Below are positions 26,236 to 33,898 of a stretch of 64,000 nt of DNA, piece after piece. The notes under the pieces are model-generated. The model saw nothing but the letters and a program-made list of their open reading frames with translations. It ran no database searches and was not told where the DNA came from. Location: positions 3,740,709-3,804,708 of the forward strand of contig NZ_LFJC01000003.1 in NCBI RefSeq assembly GCF_002776695.1. Direction: 5' to 3'. Origin of the DNA: Bradyrhizobium nitroreducens. Lineage in GTDB: Bacteria; Pseudomonadota; Alphaproteobacteria; Rhizobiales; Xanthobacteraceae. The position numbers were made by a program, and so were the translations under genes. Each line of letters starts with the position of its first letter. Positions within the stretch are counted from its first letter, which is position 1.

Positions 26236-26765
26236 CAGTCGCAGATCGAAATCGGCTGTTCTTGCGTACTAAGTCGACCATGACGGGGAGAAACTCTCGC
26301 GAGGTTTCACGGGGAATCGGCCCATCGCCAGATACGCGCCTGACGATGGGGCATCCCCGGGGTGGATGGCACAAACTGAAGGTGGCTTTCGTCCCCGTAC
26401 GGCGCCGACCTGTGCTCGGTCGAGTGAAAGGCGGAAACGCTCAGCGATCCCGGCATGCGCGCGCGTCCAGCCGTTTTGAAGGTTGGGTGCTCTGCTCGCG
26501 TCCTAGTTTCCTCTGCAGCAGAGAGCCCTCGTTCCCGCCGAGACGACAAGGGAACGCTTCGTTCACACTCGATTTGCTTCCAGAGGGCGGCAATTTTCAA
26601 GGCCGCCGGCTTCATCGATGGATCGAGGTGAAGTGGAGGCAGTTAAGGCGACTATTCCGGACGCGCCCGTCATAGCAGAGGGATCACTCCTTCGTGTGAC
26701 GTCGAAGCAAGCCCGATATTTGGAACGTTGGGGTGGGGCGGGGCTTGGTCTAGCAGGAGGTCACC
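26236..26765. other. 530-bp region without a recognisable gene
   Basis: Open frames here lack ribosome sites and natural composition. Codon bias is weaker than in flanking genes. The only signal noted is GGAAC, 16 bases, GCTT at 26722-26746 just ahead of the 47-residue gene. The region could be decayed coding DNA or hold a small RNA; nothing proves either. Confidence 0.4.
26722..26746 (+). promoter_or_regulatory. possible EcfG-like promoter with variant -10 (GCTT)
   Basis: GGAAC (26722-26726), 16 bases, GCTT (26743-26746). The -35 is perfect and the -10 deviates from CGTT. The same GGAAC-N16-GCTT arrangement occurs at 27782-27806 and 52351-52375. It would place the transcript start about 13 bases before the ATG at 26766, just ahead of the Shine-Dalgarno. 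Confidence 0.35.
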
Positions 26766-26909
26766 ATGACCAAGATATCAGACCACGGCATCATGCGCGT
26801 ACGGGGAGAAGATCAGCCTGCAGACAAGGAACGGGCTCAACTGGCCCAAAAAATCGAGCTTGGCCACACACGGCCTGTCTTTCGGGAAGAGGCGACCGAC
26901 AGGGACTGA
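26766..26909 (+). CDS. 47-residue hydrophilic protein with consensus Shine-Dalgarno
   Basis: A short gene supported mainly by its ribosome site: AGGAGG (26755-26760), five bases, ATG. The product starts MTKISDHGIMRVRGEDQPAD and continues with KERAQLAQKIELGHTR and PVFREEATDRD, a charged protein with no membrane segment and no Cys. I do not recognise a family. The start of the small minus-strand gene region lies just beyond, in tail-to-tail orientation. The variant EcfG-like promoter upstream and the neighbours suggest a stress-related role, but this is inference. Confidence 0.6.
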   Translation: MTKISDHGIMRVRGEDQPADKERAQLAQKIELGHTRPVFREEATDRD

Positions 26910-26967
26910 TCGGCACGTCATATGGATAGCTATCGCGGGAGCCTGCGAGCAGCATTCGTCCGCCGCC

Positions 26968-27180
26968 CTAGCATGGAGCTTTCTGACGCTGCTCGAAAGC
27001 GGCAATGGCTCGATTGGAAAGCATCAACGTGCGGCTCTCGCCCTTTAGAATTTGAGTTTTGATGCTGTCCAGCAAGATTTCGGCCGCCTGCTGCGGGTCG
27101 GCAATTCCACCTGAGCGGTCCAGGAAGTCCCAAGCAATCTGAAGCGAGTTTTCGATAATAGTCGGGAGCGGTTCGGCCAT
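26968..27180 (-). CDS. 70-residue protein, paralog of the small protein at 52396
   Basis: The ATG at 27180 starts MAEPLPTIIENSLQIAWDFL. The rest is a predicted small helical protein ending SNRAIAAFEQRQKAPC. Over 49 residues it aligns without gaps to the protein encoded at 52396-52638; counting by eye, 21 positions are identical, including RSG, GE and N-AIA-FE. An exact EcfG promoter ends only about 9 bases upstream of the ATG, so the message may be leaderless or nearly so. No function is known to me. Between this gene and the response regulator (27214-27346) I see nothing. Confidence 0.75.
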   Translation of the reverse strand: MAEPLPTIIENSLQIAWDFLDRSGGIADPQQAAEILLDSIKTQILKGESRTLMLSNRAIAAFEQRQKAPC

Positions 27181-27188
27181 GCTGGAGG

Positions 27189-27213
27189 AACGCCTCTGAT
27201 GCGGTCCCGTTCC
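27189..27213 (-). promoter_or_regulatory. EcfG-type promoter of the 70-residue protein gene
   Basis: On the minus strand: GGAAC (27213-27209), 16 bases, CGTT (27192-27189). The match is exact. The predicted transcript start (about 27180-27183) coincides with the ATG at 27180, implying a leaderless or near-leaderless mRNA. Confidence 0.65.
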
Positions 27214-27346
27214 TTGCGCTGCAGTCCGGTGATCCCGGTAAAGACAGCTATTTGCAGATTGAGCGTCTATTGATCCCCTCGCGAGGGGAGATCGGAGGCA
27301 CGGATGCCCCAGGAAACGTCTGTGAGCGCGCTTGCCATCTTGCCGT

Positions 27347-27721
27347 TCAGGCCGCAAGTTCGCGGAGCGTTGAAAGGATTGCCGCGGACGGATAGGGCTT
27401 GCGGAAGAACTTTGCCCCGTCTGGCAGCTCTGGACCGTTGATGAGATGACCCGAGACGACCAGAAGCTTTATCGGTGGCCATCTTTCCCGAACGGCCGTC
27501 GCGAGCCGAATGCCGTCCATCGAACCAGGCATCCTGACATCTGTGAAGACCACGCAGATATCCTGTCGGGCTTCAAGTATCCTGATGGCCTCATCGGCAT
27601 TGCCGGCTAGGAGCGGATGCAGTCCTGCATCCTCGACGATGTCACTCGCCATCAGGAGAAGCATCGGCTCATCCTCGACCACGAGGACGCAAGTGCCGCG
27701 AGGCGAGCTTTGCTCAAGCAT
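27347..27721 (-). CDS. single-domain response regulator (receiver only)
   Basis: A 124-residue CheY-like receiver. The acidic pair is in VVEDEP (residues 16-18), the phosphoacceptor is Asp61 in FTDVRMPG, the switch Ser is Ser90 in VVSGH, and the conserved Lys is Lys108 in FRKPYP. There is no output domain, so it must act through protein contact or as a phosphate relay or sink. The start at 27721 is preceded by AAAGGA at 6 bases; a longer open frame upstream is less likely. The histidine kinase at 28016-29212 is the next gene upstream on the same strand and a natural partner. Receiver-only regulators take part in general-stress signalling in alphaproteobacteria, which fits the EcfG setting (inference). 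Confidence 0.9.
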   Translation of the reverse strand: MLEQSSPRGTCVLVVEDEPMLLLMASDIVEDAGLHPLLAGNADEAIRILEARQDICVVFTDVRMPGSMDGIRLATAVRERWPPIKLLVVSGHLINGPELPDGAKFFRKPYPSAAILSTLRELAA

Positions 27722-27781
27722 ATCATTCCTTTCGCACGCGGAAGACGCCACCGGCCGGGACATCCCCGCAGTCACGCTCTT

Positions 27782-27806
27782 AAGCCGTCACGGCAGCCGA
27801 CGTTCC
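27782..27806 (-). promoter_or_regulatory. possible EcfG-like promoter with variant -10 (GCTT), response regulator
   Basis: On the minus strand: GGAAC (27806-27802), 16 bases, GCTT (27785-27782). It lies 61 bases before the start at 27721. The -10 is non-consensus, hence low confidence. Confidence 0.35.
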
Positions 27807-27951
27807 GAGTGGCCGGTTCTTTTCGGACAATCTTCGCGGCGTCCCCAATGCGGCTGGCGATCAGCGGGAGGTGATTGGCCATGCGCTGCCGCGGCTTCCA
27901 TCGTGGAGCTCGCCGCGCTCGCGTCTAGCCGCCTTCCTCGCTCATCGCCGC

Positions 27952-27987
27952 AAGGCTGGCCAGTCGAATAAGGCTGGCCAGTCGAAT
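27952..27987. repeat. tandem duplication, two 18-bp units
   Basis: AAGGCTGGCCAGTCGAAT occurs twice in direct succession, in the gap between the histidine kinase stop and the response regulator gene. The unit contains the palindrome TGGCCA. It may be a simple slippage duplication or a pair of binding sites. Confidence 0.8.
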
Positions 27988-28015
27988 GCCGCAGCGCTCT
28001 TCCTGGCTTGACTGA

Positions 28016-29212
28016 TCATTCGCGCCGCAATCGGATCGAAAAGCACGTGCCTGTGTGCTCGTCGGATGTCACAGAAATCTCGCCGCCATGAGCTTCGACG
28101 ATCAATTTTGCGATGTAGAGGCCAAGACCCAGGTGAGTGCCGTGCACGGACGGGTTTTCAGCATCCTGCCCTCGCGTCCAGGATTGGAAGATCGATCTTT
28201 GAGTCTCAAGCGGGATTGAAGACCCAAGATTGTGCACGTTGATCGTCACGGCATCTGGATCGTTGCCTGCAACAGTCACGGTGATCGGGGTCGCTACGTC
28301 GCTATACTGGACGGCATTGCCCATCAGGTTGGACAGCACCTGTCCCAGGCGAGCGGGGTCGCAGGAAACCAACGGATCACCCTCATGCGTGACCTGAAAG
28401 TTCCGATCTGCGTTGACGGAGCGAAACTCATCCGCGATTTCCTGACATAAGGCCGCAACGTCGTTCTTGCTCTTTGTAACAGGGATCTGAGTGCCGAAAG
28501 ATGAGCGCGTGAGATCGAGCAGATCGTTCAGAATTTGGGTCGCCCGGCCTGCCGCCAGCTTGATCTCCGAAACGACCCTGGCCTGCTTTGCGTCGGTTGT
28601 TCCAGATCGCTCGATCCACTGGGCGCCCATCGAAACGGCGCCCAGGGGATTGCGCAAATCGTGGCCAAGGACCCCCAGAAACAGATTACGCGAGTCATTT
28701 ATCGTCTTCGTATAGTGCGCCACCGATTCCGTTACGGCCTGATCGATCGCCTCGTTGAACCGCGTCAAATCCTCGATATCGGTATCGGCAAGGATCCGAT
28801 GGTGCGCAACCCACTGCTTGACGACGCTTGCACGAAGCGCCCTGTATTCCGAGACCATCTGATCGATGTCAAAGCCGTCGGCGAGACGTAGAGCGGCATG
28901 AAGCTCAGCGGCGCTTTGAGAAAAGGCGTTATCTTGCGCGCCGTCGCCCCGCGATTTGTCCAACCTTTCCCGCGGGGTTTGTACGGTTTCGAGGTCGTCC
29001 GCCACAAACCCGAGAAGATCGACGATATGATCCTCCAGAGCCAGCTTTGACATCTTGTCGCTGGCCGGTGACAGGGTTCGAGCGAACTCCGTCCATTCTT
29101 TCACGATAGGGGCGTGGTTGTGTCGAATGAAGTCAGCCAGGCGTTCATACTCTCTCCGCCCGGTAGAACTGCTCAAAGCGAACTCCCCCAACGAGATGAG
29201 TGCAGGCCACAT
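28016..29212 (-). CDS. soluble sensor histidine kinase
   Basis: A 398-residue kinase with no membrane segment. Residues about 20-165 form an all-helical sensor region resembling RsbR-type N-terminal (RsbRD-like) domains. The dimerisation and phosphoacceptor box is LGVLGHDLRNPLGAV with His184. The ATPase domain has the N box NLMGNAVQYS and the lid GTHLGLGLYIAKLIVEAHGG. The G1 position, usually Asp in DxGxG, reads NVHNLGSSI, so the adenine-contacting Asp appears to be replaced by Asn or His; kinase activity may be altered. It probably signals to the receiver encoded downstream. The stressosome-like sensor fits a cytoplasmic stress input (inference). The 174 bases upstream hold no recognisable promoter. 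Confidence 0.9.
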   Translation of the reverse strand: MWPALISLGEFALSSSTGRREYERLADFIRHNHAPIVKEWTEFARTLSPASDKMSKLALEDHIVDLLGFVADDLETVQTPRERLDKSRGDGAQDNAFSQSAAELHAALRLADGFDIDQMVSEYRALRASVVKQWVAHHRILADTDIEDLTRFNEAIDQAVTESVAHYTKTINDSRNLFLGVLGHDLRNPLGAVSMGAQWIERSGTTDAKQARVVSEIKLAAGRATQILNDLLDLTRSSFGTQIPVTKSKNDVAALCQEIADEFRSVNADRNFQVTHEGDPLVSCDPARLGQVLSNLMGNAVQYSDVATPITVTVAGNDPDAVTINVHNLGSSIPLETQRSIFQSWTRGQDAENPSVHGTHLGLGLYIAKLIVEAHGGEISVTSDEHTGTCFSIRLRRE

Positions 29213-29386
29213 CCAGCGCGCATCTGCCTGCGGTCCGCAACGCCAAACTTTGAGTATAGCTACTGGCCGTCCCCGTCACAACCACGCTGCCGCCAGAGGC
29301 GACGAGGCATTGCAAGACCTAGCTGAGGTTTGCAGGCCGGTGTGGAACCGGTGAGGTGAAAATTCGCCGGCGCGACCCTGCGCGCC

Positions 29387-30772
29387 TCAAATCACCCCCG
29401 CCAGCCTCAGCCCCACACCCGCCGCGCAGCTTCCCGCCAGCACCGTCAGCATCCCCAGCTTGAACCGGAAGATCGCGGTTGCGGCGGCGATGGCCAGCAG
29501 CAGCGCTGGGATATCGACGCTCCTCAGCACGGGCATATCGAAGTTCAGCGGAAAGGCGTGCACCGGCACGGTCTCGCGGAACAGCGTGTGCAGCGCGAAC
29601 CATATCGAGAGGTTGAGGATGACGCCGACCACGGCTGCGGTGATTGCACTGAGCGCGCCGGCGAGGCCCGTGTTGCCGCGCAGGCGCTCGATATAGGGCG
29701 CGCCGACGAAGATCCAGAGGAAGCAGGGCGTGAAAGTCACCCAGGTCGCGAGCAGCCCGCCGAGTGTGGCCGCGAGCATCGGCGACAGCCCGCTCGGGTC
29801 GCGGAAGGCTGCCATGAAGCCGACGAACTGCAGCACCATGATCAGCGGGCCCGGCGTGGTCTCGGCCATGCCGAGACCGTCGAGCATCTCGTGCGGCTTC
29901 AGCCAGTGATAATGCTCGACCGCCTGCTGGGCGACATAGGCCAGCACGGCATAGGCGCCGCCGAAGGTGACCAGCGACATCTTCGAGAAGAACAGCGCGA
30001 TCTGGCTGAAAACGTTGCCTTGGCCGAGCGCGAGCAACAACACGGCGACCGGCACCAGCCAGAGCGCCAGCCACAACGCGCCGACGCGGATCGCGCGCGC
30101 GGTGTTGGGCTTGACGTGATCGGGGACGGCCTCGCCGAGCATGCTGTCGATCGCGGCGCCGCTCCCGCCATGGCCGTGACCGGCCGGCGCGAACTCCGGC
30201 CGACCGCTGCGCGCGCCGGCATAGCCGATCAGGCCGGCGGCGATGATGATGATCGGGAAGGGCACCGCGAAGAAGAAGATCGCGACGAAGGCGATGCCTG
30301 CGAGCGCGATCATGACGCGGTTCTTCAGCGCGCGCTTGCCGACACGCACCACCGCCTCGACGACGATGGCGAGCACGGCGGCCTTCAGGCCGAAGAACAG
30401 CGCCTCGACGAAGCTGACGTTACCGAAAGCCGCGTAGACATAGCTGAGGCCCATGATGGCGATGATGCCGGGCAGGATGAACAGCCCGCCCGCCATCAGC
30501 CCGCCCTTGGTGCGATGCATCAGCCAGCCGACATAGGTCGCAAGCTGCTGCGCCTCCGGGCCCGGCAGCAGCATGCAATAGTTCAGCGCATGCAGGAAAC
30601 GGCCTTCGGAGATCCACTTCTTCTCCTCGACCAGGATGCGGTGCATCACCGCGATCTGGCCCGCGGGCCCGCCGAAGCTCAGGCAGGCGACGCGAAGCCA
30701 GACGCGAAACGCTTCGTTGAAGCTGATGCCGTGACCGGCATCAGCTCCTGCTTGAACGTTACGGATGTCCAT
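29387..30772 (-). CDS. chrA: chromate transporter, long (two-domain) form
   Basis: A 461-residue inner-membrane protein of the CHR family that exports chromate. It has two homologous halves: the first with FNEAFRVWLRVACLSFGGPAGQIAVMH and LPGPEAQQLATYVGW, the second with SLVTFGGAYAVLAYVAQQAV and GLGMAETTPGPLIMVLQF. There are ten or more hydrophobic segments. The ATG at 30772 overlaps the TAA of the upstream chrB-like gene by one base, so the two are translationally coupled. Confidence 0.93.
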   Translation of the reverse strand: MDIRNVQAGADAGHGISFNEAFRVWLRVACLSFGGPAGQIAVMHRILVEEKKWISEGRFLHALNYCMLLPGPEAQQLATYVGWLMHRTKGGLMAGGLFILPGIIAIMGLSYVYAAFGNVSFVEALFFGLKAAVLAIVVEAVVRVGKRALKNRVMIALAGIAFVAIFFFAVPFPIIIIAAGLIGYAGARSGRPEFAPAGHGHGGSGAAIDSMLGEAVPDHVKPNTARAIRVGALWLALWLVPVAVLLLALGQGNVFSQIALFFSKMSLVTFGGAYAVLAYVAQQAVEHYHWLKPHEMLDGLGMAETTPGPLIMVLQFVGFMAAFRDPSGLSPMLAATLGGLLATWVTFTPCFLWIFVGAPYIERLRGNTGLAGALSAITAAVVGVILNLSIWFALHTLFRETVPVHAFPLNFDMPVLRSVDIPALLLAIAAATAIFRFKLGMLTVLAGSCAAGVGLRLAGVI

Positions 30773-31590
30773 TACGCCTTCACCTTGTTGGTCGGCCAAT
30801 TGTGGGTCTCGGCCGTCGCATCGCGGCACCAGCGGTAGAAGGCATCGTACAGCGTCATGCCGGCCTCGAGCTGTTCGAGGTCGTCGTCATACATCCGCGA
30901 CAGCCCGAGCGAGGCCGCGAGCAGTCCGGGTGCCTCCGGGGCAAGATCCGGCCGCGCGGTGTCGGCGCCGCGCACCAGCGTCGCCAGCCGGAGCAGGGCC
31001 GGAGTGGCGATGCCGAACTCCTCGATCATGACGTCGAAGGTGCAGAGCTCGCCGCGGTGGCTCCAGAACACGTTCTCGATGTCGAAGGGGGCGGCGTTGA
31101 AGCGCTCGCCGACCGCGACCACCTCGGAGGGCGCGACATAGAGGAAGACCGCGTTGGGGTCGACGAAGCGGCGGATCAGCCAGGGGCAGGCGATGCGATC
31201 GACCTTCGGCCGTGCCCGCGTCACCCAGACGGTGCGCCCCTTGGCGTCGCGCGGCGGCAGCTTGCGGGCATCGACCAGCGGCAGCTTGGCCGCCTTCCAG
31301 CCCTCAAAGCCGTCCTCCAGGGTTTCGGCCTCGGCGCCGAGCTGCCTCAGCCAGGCGGCCGTGCCCTGTGCGAGCTTGGCGCCGCGCAGGCAGGAGACGA
31401 CGGCCGAACGGCCGGCAAATGCGCCGCCCCATTCCGCGACGGTCTCGTGGCTGAGCTTGATCGAGCCGGGAATCAGCCGCCTGTCGGCGGCGAAATCCTC
31501 CTCGGTGCGGACATCGATCAGGACAGGAGCATTGGCCGTGCCGATCAGGCGCGCCAGTTTGTCGGATGATATGGTCGTGAATGTAGACAT
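30772..31590 (-). CDS. rhodanese/ChrB-domain chromate resistance protein
   Basis: A 272-residue protein with an N-terminal rhodanese domain: PVLIDVRTEEDFAADRRLIPGS and the active-site loop VSCLRGAKLAQG with Cys. A C-terminal ChrB-type domain follows: WVTRARPKVDRIACPWLIRRF, then VFWSHRGELCTFDVMIEEFG. In this family the C-terminal domain accompanies ChrA and is implicated in chromate sensing or reduction and binding. The start ATG at 31590 has GAGG upstream. It forms a two-gene operon with chrA, and is divergent from dmeF. Whether the rhodanese is active on sulfur or acts as a regulatory module is unknown. Confidence 0.88.
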   Translation of the reverse strand: MSTFTTISSDKLARLIGTANAPVLIDVRTEEDFAADRRLIPGSIKLSHETVAEWGGAFAGRSAVVSCLRGAKLAQGTAAWLRQLGAEAETLEDGFEGWKAAKLPLVDARKLPPRDAKGRTVWVTRARPKVDRIACPWLIRRFVDPNAVFLYVAPSEVVAVGERFNAAPFDIENVFWSHRGELCTFDVMIEEFGIATPALLRLATLVRGADTARPDLAPEAPGLLAASLGLSRMYDDDLEQLEAGMTLYDAFYRWCRDATAETHNWPTNKVKA

Positions 31591-31786
31591 TTTGCGTCCT
31601 CGCAAGAAACAGACGGGACGCGATACTTGGGCATGTCGCCTCGTGGGGAGATCGCTCAAATCCCCATGGCGCAGATTACACCGAAACTAAGAAGCACTGT
31701 CAATCCGGGGGACGGCTGGACCTTAGAAAAGTGCTGCCGACCGGACTATAATGGCCTCAACAGATCTGAATCTCCTGGAGAATTCG

Positions 31787-32767
31787 ATGCATTCGCATTC
31801 CATCGAGCAATGGACCCATGACCACGCCTTCCTGGGCGAGAAGCACGACGAGAACGAGCGCCGCACCTGGCTCGTCGTCGTCCTGACGCTCGTCATGATG
31901 GTCGGCGAAATCGTCGCCGGCTCGCTGTTCGGCTCGATGGCGCTGCTCGCCGACGGCTGGCACATGGGCACGCATGCCGCCGCGCTCGGCATCGCCGCTT
32001 TCGCGTACCGCTTCGCGCGGCGGCATCTGGGCAATGCGCATTTCACCTTCGGTACCGGCAAGTTCGGCGACCTCGCAGCCTTCGCCAGCGCGATCATTTT
32101 GGGATTGATCGCCGTCGAGATCGCTTATGAGAGCGTGCTGCGACTGATGAATCCGGTGCCGATCGTCTATGGCGAGGCGATGGCGGTGGCCGCGCTCGGC
32201 CTTGCCGTCAACCTCGCCAGCGCCTGGCTGCTGCGCGACAGCCACGATCATCACCATCACGGCCATGACCACGGCCACGGCCATGCGCATGACGATCACG
32301 ATGACCATGACCACGATCATGATCATGATGGCCGTCATCATCATCACGACAACAATCTGCGCGCGGCCTATGTGCACGTCATGACCGACGCGGCGACCTC
32401 GGTGCTGGCGATCGCCGCGCTTGCGGTCGCGATGACTTCGGGATGGGTCTGGGCCGATCCCGCGGTCGGCCTGATCGGCAGCGTGGTGATCGCAAGCTGG
32501 GCATTCGGCCTGGTCAAGTCATCGGGCGCGGTGCTGCTCGACGTGCGCGCCGACGAGAAGCTGGAGCGGGTGATCCGCGCGCGCATGGAGGCCGGTGACG
32601 ATCGCGTCACCGATCTGCATCTGTGGCAGGTCGGCCCAGGCCATTGTGCCGTGCTGCTCTCGGTGGTCTCGGACAAGCCGAAGCCGCCGGCGGTCTACAA
32701 GCGGCGGCTCGCCGGGTTGAAGGGTCTCAGCCATGTCACGGTGGAGGTCGAGACCTGCCCGCATTGA
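31787..32767 (+). CDS. dmeF: cation diffusion facilitator, DmeF-type Co(II)/Ni(II) exporter
   Basis: A 326-residue metal/proton antiporter of the inner membrane. The start MHSHSIEQWTHDHAFLGEKH is typical of DmeF. Six membrane segments are visible, with the metal-site motifs LADGWHMGTHAAAL (TM2) and MTDAATSVLAIAAL (TM5). Between TM4 and TM5 a very His/Asp-rich loop of about 40 residues (bases about 32240-32350) should bind metal in the cytoplasm. The C-terminal domain runs to ETCPH. I choose the ATG at 31787 because GGAG lies six bases before it. A companion RcnR/CsoR-type repressor gene is not present here. Confidence 0.88.
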   Translation: MHSHSIEQWTHDHAFLGEKHDENERRTWLVVVLTLVMMVGEIVAGSLFGSMALLADGWHMGTHAAALGIAAFAYRFARRHLGNAHFTFGTGKFGDLAAFASAIILGLIAVEIAYESVLRLMNPVPIVYGEAMAVAALGLAVNLASAWLLRDSHDHHHHGHDHGHGHAHDDHDDHDHDHDHDGRHHHHDNNLRAAYVHVMTDAATSVLAIAALAVAMTSGWVWADPAVGLIGSVVIASWAFGLVKSSGAVLLDVRADEKLERVIRARMEAGDDRVTDLHLWQVGPGHCAVLLSVVSDKPKPPAVYKRRLAGLKGLSHVTVEVETCPH

Positions 32768-32839
32768 CGTGACCGGCGGGAATTCTGCGAACGGGCCGGG
32801 GTTGATCCTCGGTCACGGCCGTGTGGCTGAAAGGGAGGA

Positions 32840-33667
32840 ATGATGATGCGCAGGACCAGGCTCGCTCTCGCCATGGCTGCACTGGCGCTGTCAGGCGCCC
32901 CGGCATCGGCGCAATCGACCGGCGTCGAGAAGCTCTATGTGCTCAATTGCGGGGAGGGCACCGCGGGTGACATCTCGCGCTGGACGCCCGGGTTGAACGA
33001 AGGCAAGACGATGGACTTCGTCGACACGTGCTATCTGATCAAGCACGCCAAAGGCTGGTTCCTGTGGGACACCGGCATCGCCGATTCCGTCGCCGCGATG
33101 CCGAGCGGTCTTGTGCCCGCCGATCCCAAGGCCGTGACCTGGCGCCGGCCGAAGACGTTGCAGGCGCAGCTCGAGCAGCTCGGCGTCAAGCCCGACGACG
33201 TCAAGGCGATGGCGGTCTCCCACACCCATCCGGACCATACCGGCAATGTCGAGCTGTTCCCGCAGTCGATGCTCTACGTGCAGAAGGCCGAATATGACTG
33301 GCCGGGCGCCAACAACGCGCCGCGCTTCAAGCCCTCGCATCCCGTGGAATTGCTCACCGGCGACAAGGATGTGTTCGGCGACGGCAGCGTGACCATCCTG
33401 TCGACGCCCGGCCACACGCCCGGGCACCAGTCGCTGCTGGTGAAACCGTCCAAGACCGGCGCGGTGGTGCTGTCGGGCGATGCCGTGCACTTCAAGGACA
33501 ATTGGGATAACCGCCGCGTCCCCAGCATGAATGTCGACAAGGACCAGACCGCGGCCTCGATGCAGAAGCTCGCCGACACGCTCGCCAAGGAGAAGGCGCA
33601 GCTCTGGATCAACCACGACAAGGCCCAGCGCGACAGCCAGAAGATGGCGCCGGAGTTTTACGACTGA
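32840..33667 (+). CDS. secreted metallo-beta-lactamase-fold hydrolase, AHL-lactonase-like
   Basis: A 275-residue protein with a signal peptide (RLALAMAALALSGAPASAQS). The metallo-hydrolase motif SHTHPDHTGN provides HxHxDH; further ligands lie in STPGHTPGHQS, LSGDAVHF and the C-terminal WINHD. The overall layout (LYVLNCGEG, DTCYLIKHAKGWFLWDTGI) is that of the N-acyl homoserine lactonase branch, which opens the lactone ring of quorum signals. Location in the periplasm or outside would let it act on incoming signals. Lactonase activity is inferred from fold and branch only; other esters are possible. It lies 72 bases after dmeF on the same strand, with a GGGAGGAATG ribosome site. Confidence 0.85.
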   Translation: MMMRRTRLALAMAALALSGAPASAQSTGVEKLYVLNCGEGTAGDISRWTPGLNEGKTMDFVDTCYLIKHAKGWFLWDTGIADSVAAMPSGLVPADPKAVTWRRPKTLQAQLEQLGVKPDDVKAMAVSHTHPDHTGNVELFPQSMLYVQKAEYDWPGANNAPRFKPSHPVELLTGDKDVFGDGSVTILSTPGHTPGHQSLLVKPSKTGAVVLSGDAVHFKDNWDNRRVPSMNVDKDQTAASMQKLADTLAKEKAQLWINHDKAQRDSQKMAPEFYD

Positions 33668-33675
33668 CGCTTCAA

Positions 33676-33867
33676 TCAGCTTTTCGGCGCGGTCGCTGCG
33701 GCCGGGCTCGTCTCCGGCGGCTTCTTCGGCTTCAGCGTGCCGGCGTAGAACGAAACCAGCCACACCAGGATGATGGCGAGGAGATAGACGCCCCAGGCCT
33801 GCGGCGGCGTGGTCGCCCAGCGCAGGAGTCCCTTGAATGTACGGGGCGGGCGGGTGTCGTCGCTCAT
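33676..33867 (-). CDS. 63-residue single-pass membrane protein
   Basis: The product has a polar N-terminus (MSDDTRPPRTFKGLLRW), one membrane helix (WGVYLLAIILVWLVSFYAG) and a Pro/Ala-rich C-terminal tail (KPKKPPETSPAAATAPKS). Similar tiny proteins are common in Bradyrhizobium, but I know no function. It lies tail-to-tail with the lactonase-like gene, 9 bases apart, and upstream of the MFS gene stop on the other side. Confidence 0.7.
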   Translation of the reverse strand: MSDDTRPPRTFKGLLRWATTPPQAWGVYLLAIILVWLVSFYAGTLKPKKPPETSPAAATAPKS

Positions 33868-33898
33868 GGCCCGCTTGTGCGCGAAAGCCTGCGTCCGG

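Noticed and set aside
31591..31786. RcnR/DmeR-type operator ahead of dmeF
   Set aside because: A short G-tract (CCGGGGGACGG near 31705) is present, but the flanking inverted repeat expected for such sites is absent.
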